This document shows, in pieces, positions 46,600 to 56,626 of a stretch of 64,000 nt of DNA (positions are counted from its first letter, which is position 1; every line of letters begins with the position of its first letter). Below the pieces are notes generated by a model. The model worked only from the letters and a program-made list of their open reading frames with translations. It made no database searches and was not told where the DNA came from. Source of the DNA: Cysteiniphilum sp. JM-1 (GTDB taxonomy: Bacteria; Pseudomonadota; Gammaproteobacteria; Francisellales; Francisellaceae). A program made the translations under genes and the position numbers. The stretch covers positions 50,848 through 114,847 of the forward strand of contig NZ_VXKS01000007.1 of assembly GCF_008711525.1 (NCBI RefSeq). The letters are read 5' to 3'.

Positions 46600-46818
46600 T
46601 TATTTATTACGGAATTTAATACGACCTTTAGTTAAATCATAAGGTGTCATTTCAACAGTGACTTTATCCCCTGTCAAAATACGAATATAGTTTTTACGCA
46701 TTTTCCCTGAAATATGTGCAGTAACAATATGCCCATTTTCAAGCTCAACGCGAAACATGGTATTTGGTAATGTCTCAACTACCGTACCTTCTAGTTCAAT
46801 ACAATCTTCTTTTGCCAT
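46600..46818 (-). CDS. infA: Translation initiation factor IF-1
   Basis: A 72-residue OB-fold (S1-like) protein that binds the A site of the 30S subunit during initiation. The sequence [19 protein letters not shown] and [17 protein letters not shown] is close to the family consensus. The frame can be read from a GTG at 46869, but the ATG at 46818 gives the standard length and is preferred, although its ribosome-binding site is weak. It stands alone on the minus strand. Confidence 0.96.
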   Translation of the reverse strand: MAKEDCIELEGTVVETLPNTMFRVELENGHIVTAHISGKMRKNYIRILTGDKVTVEMTPYDLTKGRIKFRNK

Positions 46819-46973
46819 TGCTTGTTTAAATCTCTCTATATCTTCAACTTTTAGCGCTTCTGCAAGCACCCAATAAAATAAGCGTGTGAATCATGCACTA
46901 TTTTCAAGAAATATTCAACACCTAGTGTTGATCTATTGGAATTTTTCGAGATTTAAGCCCATACAACTGAGTG

Positions 46974-47546
46974 CTAGTCTTTAATAGCACCACTGGCTTT
47001 AATTGCCTTATAGGCGGCAGATAAGTATAACCACATTGAGTAAACCGTTAGGATAACGGCAATATATAACAATACAAACCCTAAAATAACCCAGATATTA
47101 CCTAGATCTTTTGGCTTTAATAATAAGATAAAAATCGCTGCCATTTGTGCTGCCGTTTTTACCTTACCAACAAAAGATACCTTAACCACTGAGCGTTGAC
47201 CAATTTCTGCCATCCATTCACGTAATGCTGACACAATAATCTCGCGACAAATGATGATAATCGCAGGTAATGCCACCCATGGATACGGATAAAGTGCAAT
47301 TAACAGCCCAAGTGCTGTTGCGACCATTAACTTATCTGCAACTGGATCTAAGAAGGCACCAAGTTTTGTCGTCTGCTGAAAGTAACGTGCGAGAAATCCA
47401 TCTAACCAATCGGTTAGTGCTGCTAATAAAAACAAAGTGGCACTAAGGCCATGATGATGCGGAAAAGGAACATAAAATGCCACGACTAAAAAAGGAATTA
47501 GCAATATCCGTAGCATGGTTAATATATTTGGCACTGTCCAGATCAT
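46974..47546 (-). CDS. pgsA: CDP-diacylglycerol-glycerol-3-phosphate 3-phosphatidyltransferase
   Basis: Makes phosphatidylglycerol phosphate at the inner membrane. The CDP-alcohol phosphotransferase motif DG-x2-AR-x8-G-x3-D-x3-D is complete (DGFLARYFQQTTKLGAFLDP with the last Asp in VADK). The 190 residues have five or six helices. The frame opens at a TTG at 47609, but the ATG at 47546 (MIWTVPNILTMLR) is the family start. It is downstream of dut on the same strand. Confidence 0.94.
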   Translation of the reverse strand: MIWTVPNILTMLRILLIPFLVVAFYVPFPHHHGLSATLFLLAALTDWLDGFLARYFQQTTKLGAFLDPVADKLMVATALGLLIALYPYPWVALPAIIIICREIIVSALREWMAEIGQRSVVKVSFVGKVKTAAQMAAIFILLLKPKDLGNIWVILGFVLLYIAVILTVYSMWLYLSAAYKAIKASGAIKD

Positions 47547-47615
47547 CTTCGTTATAACCCTTTTCTTAGCTGACGTTGTCAGTGTAGCAAAGCACTTAGC
47601 TTGCGACAAGTTTGT

Positions 47616-48071
47616 TTATACCCCAGTATGACCAAAACCGCCCACACCGCGTTTGGTTTGACCACCAAATTCTTCAACCGCGACAAAGTTTGCTTGAACC
47701 ACGGGGACAATTACCAATTGCGCAAAACGCATTAATGGCTCAATGGTAATGGCATCATTTGATCGGTTCCAACAAGAAACCATTAGTTCACCTTGATAAT
47801 CCGAATCAATCAAGCCAACACTATTGCCCAAGATCAGTCCTTTTTTATGCCCCAAACCAGATCGCGGCAAAATCATGCCAGCAAGTCCTTGATTTGCAAT
47901 ATGAATTGCAATTCCCGTTGGCACCAACTCACACTGTCCTGGACTTAACTGAATATCTTGCTCAATTGCAGCTCTTAGATCAATCGCTGCAGAGCCTGTT
48001 GTGCCATATTCAGGAATCGCTGAGAATACTTCTGGTCGTAATAACTTTAGTTCAATCGTTGTTTGACTCAT
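47616..48071 (-). CDS. dut: dUTP diphosphatase
   Basis: A trimeric dUTPase that removes dUTP and supplies dUMP for thymidylate synthesis. The 151 residues hold the five family motifs, including [30 protein letters not shown] and the C-terminal arm GGFGHTG. The ribosome-binding site AGGTGG is well placed. It starts eight bases after carA, an unusual neighbour. Confidence 0.96.
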   Translation of the reverse strand: MSQTTIELKLLRPEVFSAIPEYGTTGSAAIDLRAAIEQDIQLSPGQCELVPTGIAIHIANQGLAGMILPRSGLGHKKGLILGNSVGLIDSDYQGELMVSCWNRSNDAITIEPLMRFAQLVIVPVVQANFVAVEEFGGQTKRGVGGFGHTGV

Positions 48072-48079
48072 ATCACCAC

Positions 48080-49132
48080 CTATAGCTGCTCGACAAATCG
48101 ATCAAAAAGCCATGCCGTATCAACGGGACCAGGTCCCGCCTCAGGGTGGAACTGCACCGATGAGTATGGCAGCTCTTTATGCTTGATCCCTTGAATGGTA
48201 TTATCGTTAAGATTTCTAAACCAGACTTCCCAGTTCTCAGGCATCGTTGATTCATCTACAGCAAAGCCATGGTTTTGCGAAGTTAGATAACTACGGTTAC
48301 TTCCTTCTAATAAACAAGGATGATTCTGCGCGCGATGCCCAAACTTAAGCTTATAGGTTTTAGCACCAATCGCAATACCCATAATTTGCGAACCTAGACA
48401 AATGCCAAAAATTGGTTTTTGTGGCGTTTTATCCATCGCTTCTTTTAACACTTTAGCAGTCGTTTGACAACGCGCTGGATCCCCTGGTCCATTTGAAATA
48501 AACACACCATCATAAGACTCTTTGGTGTAATCATAATCATAAGGCACACGCTTCAACGTCAAATTAGAATACTCACATAGGTAACGCCAAATATTTGCCT
48601 TCATACCACAGTCAACAACGATGACTGTTTTGTCACCTGCGCCATGCACAACAGGTTCATCAATCGTTACTTCAGCAACTAAATCAAGATCACTAATATT
48701 CGGATACTTTTTTGGCAGATCTTGACCTACGACAATGGCGCCTGAAACAACACCATGATGGCGCAAAACTTTAGTTAAGGCACGTGTGTCAATATCAGCA
48801 ATAATCGGTGTATTATATTTTTCACACCATGCTTGCAATGATGACTCGCCTTGGACACGCGCATAAAAGGGTGCCAATTCTGAGACAATAATACCCGCGG
48901 CATGAATCTGATCGGACTCCCAATGCGCTTGGTTTTCAACACCATAGTTACCAATCATCGGATAGGTAAAGCAGACAATCTGCCCTTTATATGAAGGATC
49001 AGTTAATACTTCTGTATAGCCTACCATGCCAGTATTAAATACAATCTCTCCGTAATTAATGCCTTTAACCCATGTCGGCACTTTGCCCTCAAATACTTCC
49101 CCGGTCTGTAAAACAAGCTTTGCTGGAATCAT
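48080..49132 (-). CDS. carA: Carbamoyl-phosphate synthase small subunit
   Basis: The glutamine amidotransferase subunit that feeds ammonia to CarB for arginine and pyrimidine synthesis. The 350 residues show the N-terminal CarA domain ([19 protein letters not shown]) and a class I amidotransferase domain with ISNGPGDP, the nucleophile Cys in FGICLGSQ, and [10 protein letters not shown] with the catalytic His and Glu. It is shorter than the E. coli subunit but complete. carB is not downstream; dut and pgsA follow instead, so the large subunit must lie elsewhere. Confidence 0.95.
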   Translation of the reverse strand: MIPAKLVLQTGEVFEGKVPTWVKGINYGEIVFNTGMVGYTEVLTDPSYKGQIVCFTYPMIGNYGVENQAHWESDQIHAAGIIVSELAPFYARVQGESSLQAWCEKYNTPIIADIDTRALTKVLRHHGVVSGAIVVGQDLPKKYPNISDLDLVAEVTIDEPVVHGAGDKTVIVVDCGMKANIWRYLCEYSNLTLKRVPYDYDYTKESYDGVFISNGPGDPARCQTTAKVLKEAMDKTPQKPIFGICLGSQIMGIAIGAKTYKLKFGHRAQNHPCLLEGSNRSYLTSQNHGFAVDESTMPENWEVWFRNLNDNTIQGIKHKELPYSSVQFHPEAGPGPVDTAWLFDRFVEQL

Positions 49133-49272
49133 GAAAAATCACCTTGATTGAAGTTGATCTATTCTATACATATCACAAAGCATTTTACAGTATTTATTCC
49201 ATTGAATTTCTCGTTCTTTTGAATTAGTAGTTTGCACATAAAGTGCAACAGTTTTTAGATTTCTCAACTACT

Positions 49273-50736
49273 TTAGATTTTTTGCTTTCTGACGAAATAC
49301 ATTACCACAGAGATAATGATCAGCACTATACAAGCAATTGCCGAAACCTTAGTAATCGCGCCAAAGACATTATAATAATTGTTGGCACTTTTAACCAAAA
49401 AGTCACCCGCGGTTTTGACCGTTTCAACACTGGTCAAGGTAGCAATTTCTGCTGCGGCATAATTGGCAATTGATCCTGTGATCAACATATAAAGACCTGC
49501 CAGAAAACCAACTGAACCGCCTGGGTTTAAACGTGTGATCTCAGATAAAGCAACTGGATCGACAAACAACTCAGCAAAGCCAATAACCGCCATGCCAACA
49601 ATCACCCACATCATTGAAGCATGTCCATCTGTGGTCGCTGCAATTTTCGCCCCCATCATAATCATAAAAAAGCCAAAGGTTAGAAATAATAAGCCAAACG
49701 TAATTTTAAATAACGCGCTTAATCTAACACCTGCTTTGATCAGCCAATACCAAACGTATGACATGATCACGCCACCGATTAAAATCGCAAAGGGATTAAT
49801 CGATTGAAAAGCCGCAGCGGGAATGGTAAATCCATTAAAATCACGAATAACATTACGCTCAATAAACAAGCTAATCGAGCTACCGCCTTGCTGATCAAAT
49901 GCCCAGAAAATCAAACCAAAAATCATAAAAAAGCAAATTGCTAACAGGGATCTTTTATCTTTACCATCAAGCTTAATAAAAAGAAAAAACAAGAAGTACA
50001 GACTAACGATTACACAAGCAAGCAAAATCCAACCGGCAAATAAATAATACAAGGCAAAGCTAAAAAACACTGCGGCAAGTGCAATTAATAAAACGGTAAT
50101 TGGTAATACTTTGATACTCAGCAGGCCTTTTTCTTTTAATGCTCTCCACTGCGGATCATTGCCAGCAACAAAATGTTTGCGCCCTGTCATAAAGATCACC
50201 AAACCAATCGCCATACCAATAGCCGCTAATAAGAAACCATAGTGCCAGCCCCATACTTGTGCTGCCCAGGCGCATAAGATGGGTGAAATAAAGGAGCCAA
50301 TGTTACCGCCAACATACATCAAGGCAAAACCACTATCGCGCTTAGTATGCTCTCTTGAGTATGTCGCACCTAAAAGACAAGATACATTAGTTTTAAATAA
50401 GCCATAACCACAGATAATCAGAGCCAGACCAAAGTACAAACCGCCACCATCTAAACCTAGCACCAAGTGCCCTGCCACCATGGTAGCAGCCCCCAAAAAG
50501 GTTGCCCAGTAATATCCTAAGTAGCGATCTGCAATCGCACCACCGATAATAGGTGTAACATACACAAGCGCTGTATAAGCACCATATAACGCATAGGCAT
50601 GGTTATCAGTAAATAAAAGCTTTTGTGTTAAGTAAAGCACCAACAGTGCACGCATACCGTAGTAACTAAAGTACTCCCAGACATTAAGCGCAATAGCGTA
50701 ATAAAGTGATTTGGGTTGAGTCTCAATTTGAGTCAT
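49273..50736 (-). CDS. Proton-dependent oligopeptide transporter (POT/PTR family)
   Basis: A 487-residue major-facilitator carrier for di- and tripeptides with proton symport. Marks are the first-helix WEYFSYYGMRALLVLYL (variant of the E-x-x-E-R-F-x-Y-Y-G motif, with the Glu and Arg mostly replaced), GGAIADRYLG, and ALMYVGGNIGSFISP. About fourteen helices are predicted. The altered first-helix motif suggests changed proton coupling or substrate. A good ribosome-binding site (AGGGAA) is present. Confidence 0.88.
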   Translation of the reverse strand: MTQIETQPKSLYYAIALNVWEYFSYYGMRALLVLYLTQKLLFTDNHAYALYGAYTALVYVTPIIGGAIADRYLGYYWATFLGAATMVAGHLVLGLDGGGLYFGLALIICGYGLFKTNVSCLLGATYSREHTKRDSGFALMYVGGNIGSFISPILCAWAAQVWGWHYGFLLAAIGMAIGLVIFMTGRKHFVAGNDPQWRALKEKGLLSIKVLPITVLLIALAAVFFSFALYYLFAGWILLACVIVSLYFLFFLFIKLDGKDKRSLLAICFFMIFGLIFWAFDQQGGSSISLFIERNVIRDFNGFTIPAAAFQSINPFAILIGGVIMSYVWYWLIKAGVRLSALFKITFGLLFLTFGFFMIMMGAKIAATTDGHASMMWVIVGMAVIGFAELFVDPVALSEITRLNPGGSVGFLAGLYMLITGSIANYAAAEIATLTSVETVKTAGDFLVKSANNYYNVFGAITKVSAIACIVLIIISVVMYFVRKQKI

Positions 50737-50899
50737 ATAAATTCCCTGATAACCATGTAGAGAAAATAGAATATCAAAGATTTAACAAAAAACTATTAAA
50801 ATCATGAAGTTTTAGCGCCATCATATGTTTTGATTTTACATGATAAGAATTCTAGATATACTGCCAAGTCTTGATTAATGACAAAACATGGAGGCTTAT

Positions 50900-51103
50900 A
50901 TGCTCGTTAGCTTTTTAATTTCATTATTAGCCTCGATAATTATTACTTGGCTTGCCGCACGCGCGTTATTTCGCCTAAATATAAAAAAAGGTCAATCGCT
51001 CACCAAAAGGGATCGATACCTTAATGCCATTATCTGCGGTTTTGTTTTTTTCTGTGTCAGCTGTTTTGTCTATGCACTACTGATTAATAGCGTTTTTAAC
51101 TAA
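50900..51103 (+). CDS. Small two-helix membrane protein
   Basis: A 67-residue protein with two hydrophobic helices (about 3-22 and 43-63) joined by a basic loop (RLNIKKGQSLTKRDR). The upstream ATG at 50888 is followed by GGAGG, which is more likely the ribosome-binding site for the ATG at 50900. No family is recognised. It overlaps the FUSC gene tail to tail by eight bases. Confidence 0.65.
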   Translation: MLVSFLISLLASIIITWLAARALFRLNIKKGQSLTKRDRYLNAIICGFVFFCVSCFVYALLINSVFN

Positions 51104-52130
51104 GAAGATTGTGATTCTCTTCAATCATCTGCACTGTATCAATAAGCTTTTTAAACGAGAACATCACAACACTGGCATGCCGCAACTCACTTTGAATACT
51201 CATTGACTGGCTAAATTCTTTAAGGAGTTCTTCTAGCTTAGTAATGATTTTTTGGTATTCTCCTTGGTCAAAAACATTCTTTTTAAAGCTGATGCTCATA
51301 ACTTTAAAAGTATGATTGATCTCATCATATAACGCCTTAAACGCAGGATTTTGCTGAAATTTCTCGCGTTTTTCTGGATAGGTTTCAATATAATCATAAA
51401 TGACACTGGTATAACGATATAACTGTCGCAAATGGCGCGTTGTCACTTTTAGCACCTTAAGGTCAATATTTGGTTTTTCATGCATTATCTCTTTTTGTAA
51501 TGCGATTTGCTTTGAAAAATGACTAAAAATTTCGACCAATACATCATCATAGTCACCACCGGCAAAGAGCCGATTGTTTAACGAAGCGATACAGTTAACG
51601 GTATCACAGAAAGATTGATTGATGCGTTTGTAAGCGTGTATAGGAAAAAAATACCGATTAACAATAATCGCAATAGTAATACCAATCAGCACTTCAAGTG
51701 TACGGTAACAAGCAGTTGCTAAACTTACATCACTACTAAACAAAATAATAGCAACCGTCACTGAGCCCAAAACACCAGCATAGGTATATTTACTCGAATT
51801 TGTTGCTGTAAAAACACCGATAGCAATAATGCCAAGCCCTAAAATGAGCTGAACCATCGACATCTCAGGGAAAATCAAGATCACAATGATTGAGCATATT
51901 GACCCAATGAGGGTTCCTAAAAATCTCATTTTGGCTTTTTCTAATGCACCTCCTAAGTTTGGCTGACTTGACATGACCACCAAAACAGTAATCACAATCC
52001 ATGCATACATTTGTCCAACATTAAGCCACTCACCCAATAAGTGCCCCACCAAGTAGGCAATAGCGCTAGCAACAACTGCCTTTAATGCATTGATCAATGA
52101 GTAGCGCTTACTATAAAGTAAATTCGTCAT
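51096..52130 (-). CDS. FUSC family inner-membrane protein
   Basis: A 344-residue protein with an N-terminal bundle of about six helices (residues 13-165) and a cytoplasmic helical half. The block WIVITVLVVMSSQPNLGGALEKAKMRFLGTLIGS matches the FUSC/aromatic acid exporter group (AaeB, YccS). Members are single-gene exporters of aromatic acids or of unknown anions. The length is that of a half-size member. It is unclear what it exports. Confidence 0.8.
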   Translation of the reverse strand: MTNLLYSKRYSLINALKAVVASAIAYLVGHLLGEWLNVGQMYAWIVITVLVVMSSQPNLGGALEKAKMRFLGTLIGSICSIIVILIFPEMSMVQLILGLGIIAIGVFTATNSSKYTYAGVLGSVTVAIILFSSDVSLATACYRTLEVLIGITIAIIVNRYFFPIHAYKRINQSFCDTVNCIASLNNRLFAGGDYDDVLVEIFSHFSKQIALQKEIMHEKPNIDLKVLKVTTRHLRQLYRYTSVIYDYIETYPEKREKFQQNPAFKALYDEINHTFKVMSISFKKNVFDQGEYQKIITKLEELLKEFSQSMSIQSELRHASVVMFSFKKLIDTVQMIEENHNLLS

Positions 52131-52249
52131 CGTAATAAATCTCCCTTAAGTGTTATGTAAACAGTATAGCGCTAAATATTGCACGGTTTTAGATGACAAG
52201 CAAAATGGTATTGTTATCATAAGCTTATTTTTTAGTGATAGGAATTAAC

Positions 52250-53596
52250 ATGAACCCAACTACAACGATACGTTCAGCGCTGTACGCTTTAAGCATCGTC
52301 GCTGCCAGTATTGGCGTGTTTGTCTATTGGCAGATTAGCAGCTATCCACAAACATTCAATAATATTGCCTTTGTTTTTGCGTATGCAGTGATGCTGACAT
52401 TAATCAGCATGCCGCTTTTTGTCTCTGAAACCATCTCTGGATTTTTAAGTAAAAAACCGCTAACAGGCAGCCTGCATTTTGCTGCGCGTTCACAACGTTT
52501 ACGCTTCATTGGACTCTTATCGATGGTGCTTACAGCGATTTTACTGATCATGGTGATCGCACGCATATCGGTGACAAGCTCAAGTCTTGTCTATACTAGC
52601 TTCTGGTATACAACGCATTCGGCAGAGAAAACACTGCATCTTATTGACAACTACACCTTACTGATTGGCATTATTTTTAGCGCCATTATCGTGATCATTA
52701 TTGGCTTCTCACAGACACGCGAGCGTTTTTTAAAATTAAGCTCAGCATTTGCCACCCTTGGTCTTGCCTGTTTAATTGGCTTATTTATCATGAATGCGCT
52801 GACCTTTAACACCAGCCTTACAACGAGTACTTTTTTCATACCTAATTTTCATTTACTGGCATCAATCGATGTCTGGGAATCAGCATTAAGCCTTTCACTC
52901 TTTTCAGGGCTTATTGGTTTAGGTGTTAACTCCGTACTGGGCACGTATTTCAATGCGCAGTGCTCTATTCGACGCTTTAGCTGGTCATTTGTCATTGGCA
53001 GCATTGTAACAGTCATCATCATTATGCTCATGCAAAGCCTATATACCAATAGCAGTCGATCCGCTTCTGATGTATTAGGTTTTCAATACGCTTATACACT
53101 CAACTTATTAGCCTTTGGCATGTTCTTTTTCTGCTTATTAACCACCGCTTTACTGCTTTGCCAAACCTTTAAAGGCTTAAACCGATCAACCACAAAGCAT
53201 AAGTGGTATGTTTATCTGCCGTTTTTCATCTTGCTTTTGGCGGCTTCAATCATCTATCAACACGTATTAGCAGACAAAGTACACGAAATCATTCAATCTG
53301 AGCTGATTATTAGTCTTATTCTTTTTATTGCTTATATTGAGATTCTCATTTTCGGTTGGATTTGCGATGCGCAGAAATTAAGTTACCAATTACACAAAGC
53401 CACAAAAATCAAACTCTCTGGACTGTATAATTTAAGCCTTCGTTTGATTGCGCCAAGTGCCATTCTGACAGTTTTTGTCCATAAAATACTAAGCATTTTT
53501 GTCACTATGCATTGGTTCTCGATCATTGGTATTTTTATTTTATCGCTTATTTTTACCGTCATTCTTGGTAGTTTTTTACATCGCAGATTCCAGTAA
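52250..53596 (+). CDS. Divergent neurotransmitter:sodium symporter (NSS)-like membrane protein
   Basis: A 448-residue protein with about twelve helices. The first part (AASIGVFVYWQISSYPQTFNN) aligns by eye with the unwound first helix of NSS/LeuT carriers, and WESALSLSLFSGLIGLGVNSVLG aligns with helix 6 (usually W-x-x-A-x-x-Q-x-F-F-S-L-S), but the sodium-site and glycine residues are much changed. This may be a carrier with lost or altered ion coupling. The frame opens at GTG 52235; the ATG at 52250 with AGGA is preferred. It is six bases upstream of the ispB frame. Assignment to NSS is an inference. Confidence 0.55.
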   Translation: MNPTTTIRSALYALSIVAASIGVFVYWQISSYPQTFNNIAFVFAYAVMLTLISMPLFVSETISGFLSKKPLTGSLHFAARSQRLRFIGLLSMVLTAILLIMVIARISVTSSSLVYTSFWYTTHSAEKTLHLIDNYTLLIGIIFSAIIVIIIGFSQTRERFLKLSSAFATLGLACLIGLFIMNALTFNTSLTTSTFFIPNFHLLASIDVWESALSLSLFSGLIGLGVNSVLGTYFNAQCSIRRFSWSFVIGSIVTVIIIMLMQSLYTNSSRSASDVLGFQYAYTLNLLAFGMFFFCLLTTALLLCQTFKGLNRSTTKHKWYVYLPFFILLLAASIIYQHVLADKVHEIIQSELIISLILFIAYIEILIFGWICDAQKLSYQLHKATKIKLSGLYNLSLRLIAPSAILTVFVHKILSIFVTMHWFSIIGIFILSLIFTVILGSFLHRRFQ

Positions 53597-53661
53597 TTCG
53601 CTTGACCTTAAAAGCAATGACAATTATCCTCAACGACTTACTTGAAGATCAAATCATAAAA

Positions 53662-54633
53662 ATGTTAACACTTAAGCAAATTCAACAGTTATCAGCAGAT
53701 GACATCCAACAAAACAATCAAGTCATCATTGACCAACTAAGCTCCGATGTCGTTTTAATTAATCAAATTAGCCAATACATTATCCACAGTGGTGGTAAAC
53801 GTTTGCGCCCATTGTTACTGATGCTTGTCGCCCGCGCCCTTGACTACAAAGACCAAGATCACACCAAAGCCGCAGCTATTATTGAGTTTATTCACACAGC
53901 AACATTATTGCATGATGATGTAGTTGATGAGTCTGAATTGCGTCGCGGCAAAGAGACTGCCAATAATGTCTTTGGCAATGCCGCGTCAGTCTTAACGGGC
54001 GATTTTCTTTACTCACGCGCCTTTCAGATGATGGTGGAGTTAAATCAAATGCAAATTATGCAGATCTTAGCAGATGCCACCAATAAAATCGCTGAAGGTG
54101 AAGTATTGCAACTATTAAACTGCAACAATCCGGATATTACTGAAGCTCAATATATGCAAGTTATTTATTGCAAAACCGCCAAGCTGTTTGAAGCGGCTTG
54201 TGATGTTGCCAGTGTTCTGGCAGATGCTGGTGATAGCGAGCAAAAAGCATTACATCAATATGGTGTGCATCTTGGAAATGCGTTCCAGATTGCAGATGAT
54301 GTGCTTGATTATATTGCCGATAGTGAGACACTTGGCAAAAACATTGGTGATGATTTAGCCGAGGGCAAAACAACACTACCTGTGATTTATGCACTGAAAA
54401 ATGCACAAGCCCAAGATCAACAACTTATTCGTCAAGCGATTGAGCAAGGTCACCATCCTGAGATGGCAAAAATTATTGATATTATCAAGCATAGCGGTGC
54501 GATTGAGTATGCTGTTAGCAAAGCGCAACAAGCCGCTCAGTCAGCGATTGATTCGCTAGATATACTTACTGAATCTGAATACAAAAACGCGCTTATCGCA
54601 CTAGCGCATATTGCCGTTGAACGTACACACTAA
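53662..54633 (+). CDS. ispB: Octaprenyl diphosphate synthase
   Basis: A trans-prenyltransferase that builds the side chain of ubiquinone. The 323 residues show the two aspartate-rich motifs, HDDVVDESELRRG and DDVLDYIAD, and the N-terminal block SGGKRLRPLLLM. The frame can be read from 53602 (TTG) or 53617 (ATG), but the ATG at 53662 gives MLTLKQIQQLSADD, matching the E. coli IspB start. Chain length (C40) is assumed from the family. Confidence 0.93.
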   Translation: MLTLKQIQQLSADDIQQNNQVIIDQLSSDVVLINQISQYIIHSGGKRLRPLLLMLVARALDYKDQDHTKAAAIIEFIHTATLLHDDVVDESELRRGKETANNVFGNAASVLTGDFLYSRAFQMMVELNQMQIMQILADATNKIAEGEVLQLLNCNNPDITEAQYMQVIYCKTAKLFEAACDVASVLADAGDSEQKALHQYGVHLGNAFQIADDVLDYIADSETLGKNIGDDLAEGKTTLPVIYALKNAQAQDQQLIRQAIEQGHHPEMAKIIDIIKHSGAIEYAVSKAQQAAQSAIDSLDILTESEYKNALIALAHIAVERTH

Positions 54634-54645
54634 CAGCTCAAAACT

Positions 54646-55101
54646 ATGTCCTCTAAGTCTTTACGTGATAATTTCTGGCACTTATATCCATTAAAAGCAT
54701 TAAATGATGCTGAATGGGAAGCGCTTTGCGATGGCTGTGGTTTATGTTGCTTACATAAACTGCAAGATGATGAAACCGATGAGATCTATTACACCAAAGT
54801 TGCCTGCAAGCTTTTAGACTGCAACACCTGCCAATGCACAAATTACCCTAAGCGCAAACAGCTGGTACCTGATTGTATACAACTGGATTTATATCACTTA
54901 AAACATGCCCAGCACTGGCTGCCTGAAACATGTGCCTATAAGCGTCGTTATCATGGTAAAGCCTTACCTGATTGGCATCCATTGATCACTAAGGATAAAA
55001 ACAGCGTTCATAAGGCAGGCGCTTCAGCTTGTGATTTTGCCATTTCTGAGAATGACATCCATGGCGATTTGGAAGATTATTTGCTTACTAATTACGATTA
55101 A
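54646..55101 (+). CDS. YcgN/UPF0260 cysteine-cluster protein
   Basis: A 151-residue protein with the zinc- or iron-binding pattern CDGCGLCCLHK (about 29-39) and later CNTCQC with a following Cys, as in UPF0260/YkgJ-type proteins. The N-terminal FWHLYPLKALNDAEWEALCDGCG and the C-terminal CAYKRRYHGKALPDWHPL are family marks. Function is unknown. It follows ispB by 12 bases and may be co-transcribed. Confidence 0.9.
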   Translation: MSSKSLRDNFWHLYPLKALNDAEWEALCDGCGLCCLHKLQDDETDEIYYTKVACKLLDCNTCQCTNYPKRKQLVPDCIQLDLYHLKHAQHWLPETCAYKRRYHGKALPDWHPLITKDKNSVHKAGASACDFAISENDIHGDLEDYLLTNYD

Positions 55102-55125
55102 ATAATGTAAAAGATGGATTAAATT

Positions 55126-56217
55126 ATGATTGGACAACATAAATCAACACTAAACACCCCCTGCCTTGTGATTGATAAAGATAAACTTCTGCAAAACATC
55201 AATGACATGCAAGCTTTTGCCCTTAAACATAACAAATCCGTGCGCCCTCACGCCAAAACACACAAATGCACTGAAATTGCCCAGTTGCAAAAACAACAAG
55301 GTGCCATTGGCATATGTGTCACCAAGGTTAGTGAAGCACTTGTGTTGGCTGAGCATGGTATTACGGGGATTCTGATCACCTCCCCTATTGTTACCAATCA
55401 TAAACTTAATATGCTGAGCAAGGCGTGCCAACTGGCACCAGATACAATAGTCGTTTGCGACTCATTTGCTAATGCCAAAGCCTTAAATCAAGTGGCTTTA
55501 AATCACTTAAAGCAAAATATGAATGTTATTGTTGATATTGATGCTGGTATTGGGCGCACAGGTGTTTCTTTTGAGCATACTGTAGCACTGGCACGACATA
55601 TCCATGAGTTATCACACCTTAATTTAAAAGGCATTCAATGCTATGCAGGTCATTTTCAACACATCACTGACTACAACAAGCGCCAAGAGGCTTCTTCATT
55701 ACTGCTTAAAAAAGCCGGTGAGATTAAAGCGCAAATTGAAGCACAAACAGGACATAAAAACCTTATTCAAACCGGTTCCGGTACGGGCACTTATGCTATA
55801 GATTGTAATATTCAATCCGTTACAGAAATTCAGCCAGGCTCATATACGGTAATGGATAAAGAATATTTTGATATCGAAGCAATCAATAGTTTCCTGCCAG
55901 CAATGACGCTTTTAAGCACAGTCATTAGTGCAAATCATGATACACATGTCACCGTTGATGCCGGACTTAAAGCACTCTATAAAGATCCTACCAAACCACA
56001 GATTATTAGTCATAATGATCTTCATTATGACTGGGATTACTTTGGCGATGAGCATGGCAAAGTTACCGGCAAAGTATTACCTAAGCTCGGGGACGTGATT
56101 GAGATGGTGGTACCACATTGTGATCCAACTATTAATTTATTTGATCAGTTTTATATTACAGAAAATGATATTGTTACCGATATCTGGTCAATTAATTTGC
56201 GTGGCAAAAGCCAATAA
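55126..56217 (+). CDS. DSD1-family PLP enzyme (D-threonine aldolase / D-serine dehydratase-like)
   Basis: A 363-residue fold-type III PLP protein. The N-terminal alanine-racemase-like barrel has the Schiff-base Lys in RPHAKTHKC (about 43-51), and GSGTGTY in the phosphate site. A C-terminal domain has the metal-binding His-x-Cys of VPHCDPTINLF. Enzymes of this group cleave D-threonine or dehydrate D-serine. The His/Cys zinc pair favours a metal-dependent enzyme. The substrate cannot be decided from sequence. It stands alone upstream of the second mazEF locus. Confidence 0.85.
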   Translation: MIGQHKSTLNTPCLVIDKDKLLQNINDMQAFALKHNKSVRPHAKTHKCTEIAQLQKQQGAIGICVTKVSEALVLAEHGITGILITSPIVTNHKLNMLSKACQLAPDTIVVCDSFANAKALNQVALNHLKQNMNVIVDIDAGIGRTGVSFEHTVALARHIHELSHLNLKGIQCYAGHFQHITDYNKRQEASSLLLKKAGEIKAQIEAQTGHKNLIQTGSGTGTYAIDCNIQSVTEIQPGSYTVMDKEYFDIEAINSFLPAMTLLSTVISANHDTHVTVDAGLKALYKDPTKPQIISHNDLHYDWDYFGDEHGKVTGKVLPKLGDVIEMVVPHCDPTINLFDQFYITENDIVTDIWSINLRGKSQ

Positions 56218-56264
56218 CCATCAAATTGATCAGAGTAACACCTTCATTCATAATCATCACGTAA

Positions 56265-56283
56265 GGGCGTATTGCATACGCCC
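56265..56283. repeat. Dispersed palindromic repeat GGGCGTAT-N3-ATACGCCC, copy 2
   Basis: GGGCGTAT (56265-56272) and ATACGCCC (56276-56283). The 19-mer is identical to the reverse complement of 3254-3272, with flanking bases GTA and AT also shared. It lies in the gap after the D-threonine aldolase-like gene. Confidence 0.7.
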
Positions 56284-56329
56284 ATCAAAATAGACCGACA
56301 TTCTATCAAGCCACAATAAATGTTCAACA

Positions 56330-56366
56330 TTGACAAAACCAACATCACATTATAACATTGTTATAA
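56330..56366 (+). promoter_or_regulatory. Promoter and operator of the second mazE
   Basis: TTGACA (56330-56335) and TAACAT (56353-56358) are 17 bases apart. The perfect repeat TTATAAC-ATT-GTTATAA (56350-56366) covers the -10 box, fitting autorepression by MazE. Confidence 0.65.
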
Positions 56367-56389
56367 CTTTCATCATCAGGAGAAGTCAT

Positions 56390-56626
56390 ATGCAAACGAA
56401 ATTAAGGGCGATTGGTAACAGTGTTGGCATCACCATTCCTGCAAGTGAATTAAAAGCACTATCTGCTCATATTGGTGATACGATCGAAATTAACATTGTC
56501 AAAGTGATCAAGACGCCACGTTCTAGCTGGAGCGACGCTAATTTATGGCAAAATGCAAGTCATGAGCCCCTGCACCTGAATGATCTAAGCAATAATGATT
56601 TTGATAAGAAAGAATGGCAATGGTAG
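56390..56626 (+). CDS. MazE-family antitoxin, second locus
   Basis: A 78-residue AbrB/MazE-type protein (LRAIGNSVGITIPASELKAL, about 5-24) with an acidic C-terminus. AGGAG seven bases before the ATG at 56390 marks the start; an upstream ATG at 56330 lies in the promoter. It is intact, whereas the toxin that overlaps its stop is broken by a nonsense codon. Confidence 0.88.
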   Translation: MQTKLRAIGNSVGITIPASELKALSAHIGDTIEINIVKVIKTPRSSWSDANLWQNASHEPLHLNDLSNNDFDKKEWQW

